Assembly: GCA_902651635.1 (NCBI GenBank)
Contig: CACRSC010000009.1
Coordinates: 367,052-406,942, forward strand
Reading direction: 5' to 3'
Length of the DNA: 39,891 bases
DNA from: Mastigamoeba balamuthi
Lineage: Eukaryota > Evosea > Mastigamoebida > Mastigamoebidae
Below are positions 29,171 to 39,113 of the stretch, piece by piece. Every line of letters starts with the position of its first letter. The first letter of the stretch is position 1. The notes under the pieces are model-generated. The model searched no databases. It had not been told where the DNA came from and worked only from the letters and a program-made list of their open reading frames with translations. Both the position numbers and the translations under genes were made by a program.

Positions 29171-30671
29171 ATGGAGGTCAGGCCCGACCCGCCGCCCATC
29201 AGCGAGCGCATCCAGCTCGTCCGCAAGGAGAACGAGGCCCTCAAGGCCTCGATCCGCACCAACCGCGACCGCATGCGCGACACCACCCGTGCCGCTGCCG
29301 CTCCCCACTCCATTCCCTTCACCCCCACTGACGCCGTCCGTGTGTGTGCGCGTGGGGGGCTGCGCAGTCAAGGCAGAGGCCAAGGACCTGGCGCCGCTGC
29401 GGCTCGACAGGCTGCGGTGCCGGCGGACGCTGGTGGGGCACCTCGGCAAGGTCTACTCGATACAGTGGGCGCCCGACAGCCAGCACCTCGTCAGCGCGAG
29501 CCAGGACGGCAAGATCCTCGTCTGGGACGCCCTCTCGGGCAACAAGACGCGCGCCATCCCCCTGCGTAGCACCTGGTCCGTCTGCTGGCTGTCGCTCCCT
29601 CTGTTTTTTTGTTTCGCTGTGCTGCTGTGCTGCTCTCTCCCCTCCGCCAGCCCTGCTGGCTTTTTTGCCCCCTTGAGACGTTTTTTTCGGTCGCTTGCTC
29701 AATACGCCGGGGCGGGCGCCAGGGTCATGACGTGCTCCATGGCGCCGTCGATGAGGATGGTGGCGTGCGGCGGGCTGGAGAACGTGTGCACGGTCTACGA
29801 CCTGAGCTCCAGGCGAGTTTTTCCTCTCCCACACTAATCCACCCGGTCCAGGAGGGGGCGCCCCCCCTTCAAAACGCTCTGCTTGTTTCGGAGAATAACA
29901 CAGCGCACGAAAATAATTTCGCCCGCACAGGAACGAGAGCGGAGTCGCCGGGGCGCAGGTGCTGCGCGAGCTCACGGCGCACACGGGGTACCTGAGCAGC
30001 TGCAGGTTCGTGACGGATCACGAGCTGCTGACGGCCAGCGGCGACATGACGGCCGCGCACTGGGACGTGCAGTCGGGGACGCGCATCGCTGAGCTGCGCG
30101 GCCACCTCGGCGACGTGATGTCCGTCGTGCCCTCGCCCACGGACCCCGCGCTGGCCCTGACGGGCTCCTGCGACGCCACGGCCCGCATGTGGGACCTGCG
30201 CTGCGCAGAGTGCGTCTCGACGTTCTCGGGCCACGACAGCGACGTCAACGCGGTGCAGTGGGCGCCCAGCGGCCTCGTCTTCGCGACGGCCTCGGACGAC
30301 GCCTCGCTGCGCCTCTGGGACGTCCGCGCCGACCGCGAGCTCGCCTCCTACTCGGACAACAGCATCATCTCCACGGCCACCTCCGTCTCCTTCAGGCACG
30401 CTGCGCCCGTGTTTCCATTTCCTCGCCATTGCAATTGAAATTGATTTTCCCGCCTCCCCTCCCTCGCAATTCGCAATCGCGCAGCCGCAGTGGCCGCGTG
30501 CTGTTCGGAGGGTACGCCTCGTACCAGTGCATAGCGTGGGACACGCTGCGCGGCGAGCGCGTGTCGATACTCGAGGGGCACAGCAACACGGTGTCGTGTG
30601 TCGACGTGACACGCGACGGCCTGGCGCTGGCCACGGCGTCGTGGGACAACACCATCAAGGTGTGGGCGTGA
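29171..30671 (+). CDS. GNB: Heterotrimeric G-protein beta subunit
   Basis: Exons 29171-29288, 29368-29575, 29723-29812, 29931-30395 and 30485-30671, giving 355 residues (typical 340-350). Two of the four introns have GC donors: 29813-29930 (CCAG|GCGAGT) and 30396-30484 (TCAG|GCACGC). The N-terminus forms the short helix that pairs with G-gamma (ISERIQLVRKENEALK). Seven WD blades follow: RRTLVGHLGKVYSIQW, LVSASQDGKILVWDAL, IPLRSTWVMTCSMAPS, ELTAHTGYLSSCRFV, GHLGDVMSV, FSGHDSDVNAVQWAPSG, TSVSFSRSGRVLFGGY and ATASWDNTIKVW. It acts with G-gamma at the plasma membrane to relay receptor signals. The last intron carries a GCAATTGAAATTGA island. A possible poly(A) signal, AATAAA, lies at 30811. Confidence 0.96.
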
Positions 30672-31107
30672 CGTCGCAGCAGAGCTTCACATAAGCTTTG
30701 GGGCGGAACAGAGAGAGCACAGCCCCCGGCCACTCGGGCATTCCCCTCCACCACCCCTTCCACTCCTCGTGCGTGGCTGTACAATTCACTCGGTGCATAA
30801 ACCCGGGCTTAATAAACTGTTACAAACTCCCAGAGTACTCGCAAGCAAGTTTCCCAGTGTCACACGTCCGAAGGGTGAATACCAACCTTTTCAGGCAAAT
30901 TGAGTAACTTGTATGAAAATTGGTTTAATGCCGTTATTTTCAGTTTCCACTGTGTGCTATCGAGTTAGAAATGCAGGGGGGTATCACTGTGGAGGAGTAT
31001 AAACTGTTGAAAACGGCCATTAAATGACTAACCCATCACCACATTTTCAGAATGATGCGTTCTTTTGGGAATCGGACCTGCGAACAATGTTTAATTGCAC
31101 CACATCC
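30672..31107. other. G-beta 3' flank and composition boundary
   Basis: AATAAA at 30811-30816 could end the G-beta transcript. From about 30890 onward the base composition shifts to A+T-richer sequence that continues to the window end. No gene was recognised. Confidence 0.5.
30811..30816 (+). other. Possible poly(A) signal of G-beta
   Basis: AATAAA 140 nt after the G-beta stop codon. This is the clearest such hexamer downstream of a gene in the G+C-rich part, where A+T-rich hexamers are scarce. Confidence 0.35.
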
Positions 31108-32190
31108 TCAGTTTTTCGAAATATTGATTCCCAATTTTGCGTCTGTGAAGTGGTAGTTCTTCTTTATATGGCTTTCAAGATCCTTAACCATCTTCTGAAA
31201 AGGGATTACTTTGATTGCACGAGCATTCAAAGCAATCACCTTGGTGTTCTTGACACAGAAAACTATTAAGATCACCAGGGCAGGTTTGCACCTCTCCAGA
31301 GCAGCAACGATCTGCTCTGGGAAAGAGATAACCTTATCAACATTCATTCTGCGTCACATTGCAGGGGAAGCTGAACATGACGGCGTCTGAATGTCCCGAT
31401 TTCTGGAATCGAGATTCGCCTTAGTGTTGCTATCAAGCAATGACTGAGTTACGTTGTCATACAGATTGATATTGAAATAGTATTTAGCTGACAAATTCGA
31501 TACAAGTACCACACCAGCTGGGATGGTAAGTGACCATTGGTGCATTGCAATCTCGCTTGAGGTCTTCCATGAAATAGCCATAGGGACTGAAGGCTCTCTG
31601 TCATTGCCAGGTTCGTCCCTGAAAGTTGGTTTGTGCCACAAGCACTGAATTTCAACAACCTTATCAAAGTCTGTCATCTTTAGAGGAATGAGCTCTTCTG
31701 AAATCCGGAACTCCACAGCAGTTGTTCCTGGTGCAAGAGCCTCTGTCAGACTTGACTTCGATTTGATTGAAGTGGTGGTCCCATCATTATTGAACTGGCA
31801 GAACAGTGCCCACTGGTCAAATGCAACACCCATGGCATTGCATGCCTCCTGGCCATGATTGCTTGCAAACCAGTGTGGCTCAAAGTCAGCCAGTTACACA
31901 TCAGAGAAGAGGACCAGAGATGCCAGAGCCTTATCTGCCTCTGATACTGCAGCCCCCAGGTGTTCAAAGAGGGACTTGGGGTCATGACCTGTAATGATAT
32001 GAAACCTCTGACAGAGAAGCTTGAAGAACAGTCAGTGTCTGGTAGCTGGTTGCTGGGACTATGTACCTTCAGCAGGAACATTAGGGGTCTCCTCTGCTCA
32101 GCTGGTTAAGAATATGAGTGGCTTCACGAACCATCACATTGAGGACTAACTTCTTTAGCTCTTCAAGTGGCTTTAAGTTAGCTCTTTCTT
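31108..32190 (-). pseudogene. Degraded coding relic, unknown
   Basis: On the minus strand one frame reads from about 32019 to 31354 with a single in-frame TAA at 31896-31894. It is otherwise coding-like: LLCQRFHIITGHDPKSLFEH, ALASLVLFSDV, QEACNAMGVAFDQWALFC, TDFDKVVEIQCLWHKPTF, HQWSLTIPAGVVLVSNLS. Further pieces lie upstream (about 32190-32105, LEELKKLVLNVMVREATH) and downstream in another frame (31347-31108, PALVILIVFCVKNTKVI). The fragments are interrupted by stops and frame changes, so it looks like an inactivated gene. Sequence 32066-32020 has intron-like ends but does not restore one clean frame. I do not recognise the family. Codon and base use differ strongly from the left 30 kb. Confidence 0.5.
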
Positions 32191-32470
32191 TTTAGGCAAG
32201 TCTTAGAGGGTCTGCAGGGCTTGGGTGCCGTGAATGAAGATCTTTTTTCTTGGTATTGTCTTTCTTGCTTAAGGGTCATCCAGAAGATTCCCTCTGGATT
32301 TGCTTCTCCCAGAACCTTGTGCTATATACATCACTACAGTCAGCATCAAAACGAGCCCCTGGTCAGTTCATTGAATCTCAAAGTCAGAAAAATGGAATTT
32401 CATTTGAGAATTGGATACATGTTAATGAATGCTGATCCCTCATGATTTTTCTATTCATATTTATATCTAA
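32191..32470. other. A+T-rich stretch before the LTR-like repeat
   Basis: About 280 bp joining the relic to the direct repeat. Short open frames at 32221-32445 lack family likeness. I see nothing functional. Confidence 0.3.
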
Positions 32471-32652
32471 TGTGAGACATGTCTCATCAAAAGAGATCCA
32501 TAGAGCTGAAGAATGTGGATATGCAGGGGAATTCGGCAAATAGAGTAGGAACTATCTATAGAGAATAATGTCATCAACATCAGCTGAGTCAGCAGAGTGC
32601 TATTTCTCTCTTTAGAGCACCACAGCCTCTGCTCTCTCCTCGTTTTTTTCTC
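32471..32652. repeat. LTR-like direct repeat, left copy
   Basis: About 180 bp that resembles 34440-34630. It begins TGTGAGACATGTCTCATC and includes the perfect palindrome TGAGACATGTCTCA (32473-32486), AAAGAGATCCATAGAGCTGA, CTATCTATAG and a C/T-rich end. The direct orientation and the spacing of about 1.97 kb suggest the ends of an old LTR element. Confidence 0.6.
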
Positions 32653-34439
32653 TCTTCTCAGGAGTCTGTAGTGTGAACATGGAGTCCCGTGATGAAGCAC
32701 TGGTGATGAGCATGGCACAGATGCAGGTGTCAGGGCCACAGACTTCACAGTCACCTCGTCCGTGGCAGGAGCTGCCATGCCAGCCTGCGGGAGAACAGGT
32801 GTGACTGAATGTAGCAGCAACTGGGATCCTGGCTCAATGCTTGACAGGGGAGGGGGTCTGATGACTGAACGTTTTCACTTTCATGACCTGTAGAAGGTGC
32901 ACTTATGACGTGGCCTCAGGGCACGTGGGCCACGTTCGTTGGCATGCACAATCCAGGCCAATCATCACCTTAACACTCTGACAGTGGCCCAGCTCAATGA
33001 CCTCACAATGGCATTCACCATCACTGCGATGGGTGCCAAGCAGACTGCATGGCCACTGTAATTGACAGGGTGGCAGACTGGGCACCACTGGCACAGCATA
33101 CAATCGGGGAGACAGTGGCTGCAGATAGTCAGGGGCCCCTTTATGGTGACTGGATGGTGCTACAGGCAGAGGCACGCCATCACCTTAAACAGTGATATGT
33201 AGTGGCAGATGCTGCTAGTGTTGCAGCTCAGGCCGCAGGCCTGCCATCTGCCTTAGTGGCATGGGCAGTGGCAGCTGTAGTGACAGCATTAAAGAAGCAG
33301 GACAAGCAGGTGCCTTCCTGGGTTGTGCACCCCCTGCTCTCAGCAGGTGACACAGCTGGCCCTCCCAAGCATGCATGCAGGCAACGTGGCAGGACAACCT
33401 AGCAGAAGAGGTTGCACTGTGATACAGGAAGCTCAGCCCAGATGAACTGATATGCATCAACAGGCTCCCACTGGACGGCACACAGCAGGCCACCATCACA
33501 GCCCTGGTCCAGTTGGGATGTCAACTGCAGGACCTGGAGCAGCTCTTTCAGGTCTGATCAGGGCCAACCTCTACCAGTTGAACGTGTAGCAGGCATACTC
33601 GAGTTGACACTGGCTCTTGAACCCTGTCATGCAGCAGCAGTGTGCACAGCATTCTACATGGTCCCATGTACGCGTGCAGTGGCATAGGGCTGAGGCAGCA
33701 GTCAGGGGCAGTAGCACCATTAGCTTCATGACCAGAAGTGGTCCTGAAAAATCTGGCAAATCTGGGCCTGGGCCTGGAACAAATTGGTGAGGCTCTCTTC
33801 CTCGATCTTTTTTTTCCACAGTGGGCAGTGGAGGAGGCAGGCCTGGGGATGGCACAGTCACAGGCCCAGGGGGACCAGAACTGACTAGGGAATGAGGCTG
33901 CACTGCAGGACGTGATGTGCCCTCCTCAGTCACTTGTGGGCCTTCTGAAGCAGCTGAGTTACTATGAAGAAGGCAGTAGGGCCTGTTGCAGTGGGGCTCT
34001 CAGCAGCAGGGGCATGACTGGCCGTGGAGGACCTCCATGATCACAACTCCTGGGCACAGGCCATGCAGGCGAACTTTGTTGGCCACACTCCTCTGGGCAG
34101 GCAGTTGTCAGTGACAGAGGTAGAAGCCATGTTGCAGCTATTAGCAACTCATTTAGTGGATTTGGCACCTGAACTCACTTCCTTGCCAATTGATATTATG
34201 GCTTATGGAGACCTGTGGGTGGACAGACGGACGGCTCTGGTATTTCACTGGCAAATGGCAAAAGGCTGGTAATGAGAATATGGCACAGGCACTACTGGCA
34301 ACAGGCCCTTGATATTCTCTGCAGCACTTTGGTTTGGCCCTGGCCAAGGACAAATTCGAGGGCCCATAATCCCATAGTTGTTAGCACAGTTACTATGTTT
34401 TACATTCTGCTTCCATGTGTCTGAAGTGTGGATCTCTAA
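32653..34439. mobile_element. Eroded internal region between LTR-like repeats
   Basis: About 1.8 kb between the two direct repeats. Broken plus-strand coding pieces are present, for example PSALVAWAVAAVVTALKKQD (from 33250) and SPDELICINRLPLDGTQQAT (from about 33435), separated by stops and frame changes. No reverse transcriptase, integrase or protease motif was recognised. It could be a non-autonomous or decayed LTR element, or simply a gene remnant inside a duplication. Confidence 0.4.
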
Positions 34440-34630
34440 TGTAAGTGAGACATATCTCATCAAAAGAGATCCATAGAGCTGAAGAATGTGGATATTGCCA
34501 AGGGATTCAGCTTAGAGAGGAGCTATCTATAGATAATGATGTCGTCAGCATCAGCAGAGTCAGCAGAGTGCTATTGCTCCTCTCTTAAGAGCACCACAAC
34601 CTCTGCTCTCTCTTCTCCTCTCGTTTTTTA
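34440..34630. repeat. LTR-like direct repeat, right copy
   Basis: Diverged copy of 32471-32652 with the palindrome changed by one base to TGAGACATATCTCA (34446-34459). It is preceded by TGTCTGAAGTGTGGATCTCT (34417), which recurs at 38086. Confidence 0.6.
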
Positions 34631-34744
34631 AAAATTCCTTGAATATTAAAGAACTGATACCCTTTGGGTTGGTACAGCATTACGAGTTCTGGCACTCAGA
34701 GTCTCTGACTCTGACCAGTATGACATTCACACGTCAAGCATGTT

Positions 34745-35160
34745 GCAGCGCGTAGTGAAGGCTTGCGTAGCGGTGTGTAGCGAATGGTCGAACTATGCAC
34801 TACTATACAGGCCTTTGCTATGCACCGCTATGTAAGGTCCGCTACAGTGCATAGCAGAGGGTGCATAGCAGCACGTAGTTCTACCATCAGCTACACACCA
34901 CTACGCAGGCCTTCGCTACACACCGCTATGCAGGGTCCGCTACAGTGCGTAGTGGAGGATGTGTAGCGATGCATAGTTCTACCATCTGCTACACACCGCT
35001 ACACACCCTCCGCTACACGCCGCTATGCAGGGTCCGCTACACTGTGTAGCAGAGGATGTGTAGCAGCGCGTAGTTCTACCATCCGCTACCCACCACTACA
35101 CATCTGCTGCTACACGCTGCTACGCAGGGTCCGCTACAGTATGTAGTGGAACCGTTTACT
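34745..35160. repeat. GCTAC/GTAGC hairpin array 1 (period about 97 bp)
   Basis: Imperfect tandem units marked by AGTTCTACCATC at 34877, 34974 and 35072. Each unit holds several short inverted pairs such as CCGCTACAGTGCGTAGTGG. No coding sense; it could fold into serial hairpins. Confidence 0.75.
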
Positions 35161-35949
35161 ACAGCTAGGCTGTTCCCCTCCCTGAATCAATTGTAATACA
35201 TATGAAATGAAATTGAATTGATGAATCATTGTTTTTGGTGTCATTATGAGAGAGAGAGAGCAGGCAGCTTCAATCTGGGAGGAGAGTCTGTTCATAATGA
35301 ACAGAAAGGGAAATTCAGTGTGTGGTGTGGGACCCGGAGCAGCTGCAGCAGCCCAGTCTCAGCATTAGGTGTGGTCTTGTCCATCAGGTCCATGGTCTCA
35401 AGAACAGCCTGAGAGCTGGTGCAGGTCATGCTGTGTCTGGGTCTCTTGGTCCTTGTCATGCATGGGGACTCTGCACAGGCTGAGCTCGTCCTGCCCCTCC
35501 TGTATAAGTGTTAGTTACCAAAATATAAGGACAGGGGGCACTTATGACTCATTGAAGCACTCAGGGTGGTCCTTGTACAGCAGGGCGTAGTTGACCTTTG
35601 TCCACTGCTCTATAACACAAATGTTAGAGTGTTTTAAAACAGACAATGAAGAGAGAAGGGACCCACCAGTTAATCAGTTCACAGAACATGGCGGCATTGA
35701 GTATGTGCAGGTCCTTGATGCCTGCTCTGATGTCTTCAAACGTGCAGGGCTGGGCTGCCTTCTTCTTCAATGGCATGTGGTTAAAGGGGGCCAGCAGCTC
35801 ACGTGTCCTGCCTCACCTCAGGCCTCTGAGGTCGCACAGGCAGTCATTAAGCCCCTCACCTCCATCCCAAGATTTCACTTAGAATGAAAACCTGTGTGCA
35901 GTCGGGATACAAAAAAGCAAATAACGTCATCATTGACATCATCAACACC
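35161..35949. other. A+T-rich spacer between hairpin arrays
   Basis: About 790 bp. It holds a GA-repeat (35248-35261) and short plus-strand open frames (for example 35591-35887) without family likeness. No gene was recognised. Confidence 0.35.
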
Positions 35950-35954
35950 TTGAA

Positions 35955-36685
35955 ATAGTGCTGCTACAGTGCATAGCAAAGGGTCTGCTACACACTGTAG
36001 CGGAAGTGCCTATGTAGCAGTGCATAGCAGAACACGCTATAGTGTTCCGCTATGCACCGCTATGCAAATAGTTCTGCTACAGCGTGTAGTAGAGGGTCTG
36101 CTACACACTGTAGTGGAAGTGCCTATGTAGCAGTGCATAGCAGAACATGCTAGCACATCCCACTGTGCGACACAAAGCAAATAGTTATGCTACAGTGCAT
36201 AGTGAAGGGTCCACTACACACGGTAGTGGAAGTGCCTATGTAGCAGTGCATGGTGGAACACACTATAGCATGTTCTGCTACGTGCTGCTATGCAGATAGT
36301 TCTGCTACAGTGTGTAGCAGAGGGCCTGCTACACACTGTAGCAGAAGTGTCTATGTAGCTGTGCATAGCAGAATGTGCTATAGCACGTTCTGCTATGTGC
36401 TGCTACACAAATAGTTCCGCTACAGTGTGTAGCAAAGGATCTGCTACACACTGTAGCAGAAGTACCTTAGCAGAACACGCTATAGCATGTTCCGCTACAC
36501 GCTGCTACGCAAATAGTTCCACTACAGTGTGTAGTGGAGAGTCCGCAACGCACTGTAGCGGAAGTGCCTATGTAGCTGTGCATAGCAGAACGCACTATAG
36601 CGTGGTCCGCTACACGTCGCTATGCAAATAGTTCCGCTACGTGCTGCTACGCAAATAGTTCCGCTACATACTGTAGCGGAAGTAG
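35955..36685. repeat. GCTAC/GTAGC hairpin array 2 (period about 113 bp)
   Basis: Units marked by GAAGTGCCTATGTAGC start at 36003, 36116, 36229 and (as GAAGTGTC) 36344, then shorten. Each includes GCTACACACTGTAGC, a perfect 5-bp inverted pair with a 5-base loop, and CAAATAGTTC linkers. Confidence 0.78.
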
Positions 36686-37569
36686 CATATTGAGAATAAT
36701 TATTTCTCCACCGGGATTTGAACTACCTACCGTCCCCAAAGAACAAAGTAAACACTTTGCACTTACACTATCAATTACTATCTCATCTAAACTATGTGTT
36801 ATACTTCACGGCATGCTCACAGACATTACTTAACCACAATCCAATGGAATCGATATTTAACACTCGGAAGCTCATCTTTGTTGTTGTTCAATGCAAAAAA
36901 CCAATTTACATTCCATTTATTCACAACTTTATGCCAAAACCGGATTTATTAGACAACATTTGATAAAATCTAGTTATGAATTTTTAAGTGTACTTGATCA
37001 AGACTGTTATTTGAATACGTGACTGGTTGTTAGGAACTGGAATATATCTATGAATATAGTAATAACTACATTGCATTTTATGCCTTCAGGAATTGAACCA
37101 CCTGCTTAAGATATGTTTGCAGAATCACTCAGTAGTGAGCATATTATTCAGGAAACAGGGATTTATCAAATACTTGGCCAAATTTAATAAACCTGTGCTG
37201 TCCACAACAAACTGGCATTTGTTCTCTGCTGCTTTGGCCTGGCTCCAGGTAGCTGCCCTGTCTGCAACGAACAGAGCAGACCATCTGCCTGATGTTGCAT
37301 TCCATTTCTTAGGGCGATGGTGACTGCCCATGTGCCCAGCCCTCTGCAGGTGATACTGCAACGTGTAGTACCTGTCACATGCACTGCAGCAGTATGCCTT
37401 GTGCTCTCAGGCAACATCTCTCTGATGTTGCCTCAACGCCATCTGTGCACAAGGCTCACCTGCTGTGGCTACCTGAGAACCTGCTTCCATCTGCATTACT
37501 GCTCACCTGTCTGTCCAGCTAGCACAGCACGCAAATGATGTAAACTAAAATAACTATCTGCACTGAATC
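36686..37569. other. A+T-rich spacer between arrays 2 and 3
   Basis: About 880 bp, the most A+T-rich part of the window. Short open frames on both strands (37093-37361) lack family likeness. No gene was recognised. Confidence 0.35.
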
Positions 37570-37945
37570 ACATAGACTTCCACTACATGCCACTACGCAG
37601 CCTCCACTACACACTGTTGCAACACAGCCTTTCGCTACACTCCGCTACATAGGGGTCCGCTATGTGCTGCTACACCAATCCTCTGCTACATGCCACTACA
37701 TGTGGGTCCGCTACGTGCCACTACACCAATCCTCCGCTACATGCCACTACATGTGGGTCTGCTATGCACTGCTACACACATGCTTCGCTACGCGCCGCTA
37801 CATGTGGGTCTGCTACGCACTGCTACACACATGCTCTGCTACATGCTGCTACACACCTTCTGCTACATACCGCTACGCTTTTCTGCTTCCGCTACAGTGC
37901 ATAGTGGAGGTCTGTGTAGCAGCATGTAGTGGAGTTGCTTCCACT
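37570..37945. repeat. GCTAC/GTAGC hairpin array 3 (period about 51 bp)
   Basis: CTACATGTGGGTC starts near 37696, 37747 and 37798, giving a 51-bp period built of GCTAC-type words. Translations in plus frames are repetitive (YATTCGSA-like) and should not be read as a protein. Confidence 0.75.
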
Positions 37946-39113
37946 ACAGAACGTAAACATGATTGACGTGCACTTGAGACTCAGCTAAGTCAGGGGAATC
38001 TGTTGTGCCTCAGATTCCCAAATTCCAATCCATTCCTTTCCATACTCAAATTACTCATGCTGGCTAGTACACATAAAGATACATGTCTGAAGTGTGGATC
38101 TCTTTCTCACAGATCGTAGCTCAGAACTAAAAAAGGTTCTCTCAGAAAAGCTCAGATGGGTGTTGTGGTTTGTTAAGGTTCACGAGAAGGGCTCGTACAG
38201 CAAGACATTGGGGGGATACCTGCTCCTGTGACTGGTCAGGCCCACATATGGAAGGAGGAGAATAACCACACAGAGCCAGGACAAAAAGTGATGGGCAGGA
38301 ATTCCCCTGAAAAAGGTGTTATCTGCTGGCAGTTTTTGTCTCCTGGGAAAAACATGCTGTGCATTGTGAAGTAAGCTCGGAATTGACTGTGCCTCACAAC
38401 ATAAGCAGAAGGCCCATAAGTGAGTGTGTGTACAAAATCGCACACGATTCTGCATGGGCAGGCCTGAGAACTGGGGCCTGGAACAAGGGGGTTATAAGTT
38501 GGTGGTTATGTCAGTGGTTATTGTCACTGGTACATGCTATGTGCCACTGGCATATAGCATGTGCTGCCAGCATATAAGAGTAAGAGACAGCAGATAGAGT
38601 GATGTACATTGATGCTAATGCACATCTAACACAATTTTGAGAGGGAAATCATTTGTTGGACAATTGCTTTTAATTAGAGGACAAAGCAATTGAGAAGGGC
38701 AAGGCGTGAGTGACAGAGAGCACTCAAGAGATGAGTGAGAGTGTCTCAGCATGTGGGAGTGTTGATGGGCAGGAATTCCCATCAAAAGGGTCAAAATCGT
38801 AACAATTGATGAATAGCACATACCCTTAATACCAGAAGCTCTTGTATGCATTTGAAGCACGATTTCACAGAATTTTTTCACATCAAGTGATTTGTGACAA
38901 AGGCAATATGTGCTGGCGTATGTGCTGGGCTATATGCCAGCAGCACAGCTCGGCCATTGACTATGCCAGTGGCACAGTGTATGTGCCAGCATATATGCCG
39001 GCCTATGAGTCGGCATGAAGAGTTTCTGTAGTTTTGTGATCAATGGTAATCAATAAGACATTCAAAGCAGACACAGTGGCTTTTAATTGTAATAACCAAC
39101 TGGTTTCATTGCT
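37946..39113. other. A+T-rich region with relics and GGCATAT patches
   Basis: No intact gene. TGATGGGCAGGAATTCC occurs at 38289 and again at 38764. GGCATAT/ATATGCC patches lie at 38525-38580 and 38905-39020. The minus-strand frames 38180-38455 and 38615-38881 are short and unconvincing. Confidence 0.4.
38525..39020. repeat. GGCATAT/ATATGCC repeat patches
   Basis: Two dense patches (38525-38580 and 38905-39020) of words such as GCTGGCATAT, ATATGCCAGC and ATATGCCGGC. A third lies at 39500-39595. Simple inverted-repeat satellite-like sequence. Confidence 0.6.

Noticed and set aside
1-30671. A coordinated new defence or biosynthetic system
   Set aside because: Genes are monocistronic, on mixed strands and of unrelated housekeeping, signalling and ciliary families. 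No cluster logic links them beyond the IFT88/TTL-like pair.
36700-36730. tRNA-like T-arm: on the minus strand, AGTTCAAATCCCGG
   Set aside because: The flanking bases do not form a five-pair T stem, and no acceptor, D or anticodon arm can be drawn around it.
34745-37945. Possible CRISPR array
   Set aside because: The repeats are imperfect, lack unique spacers of even size and are built throughout of the same GCTAC words. The context is eukaryotic with no cas genes.
37662-37966. Open frames with Tyr/Cys/Ala/Thr repeats (CYTNP, ATTCGSA-like)
   Set aside because: Translation of hairpin array 3. All three plus frames are open because of the repeat, so this is no evidence for a protein.
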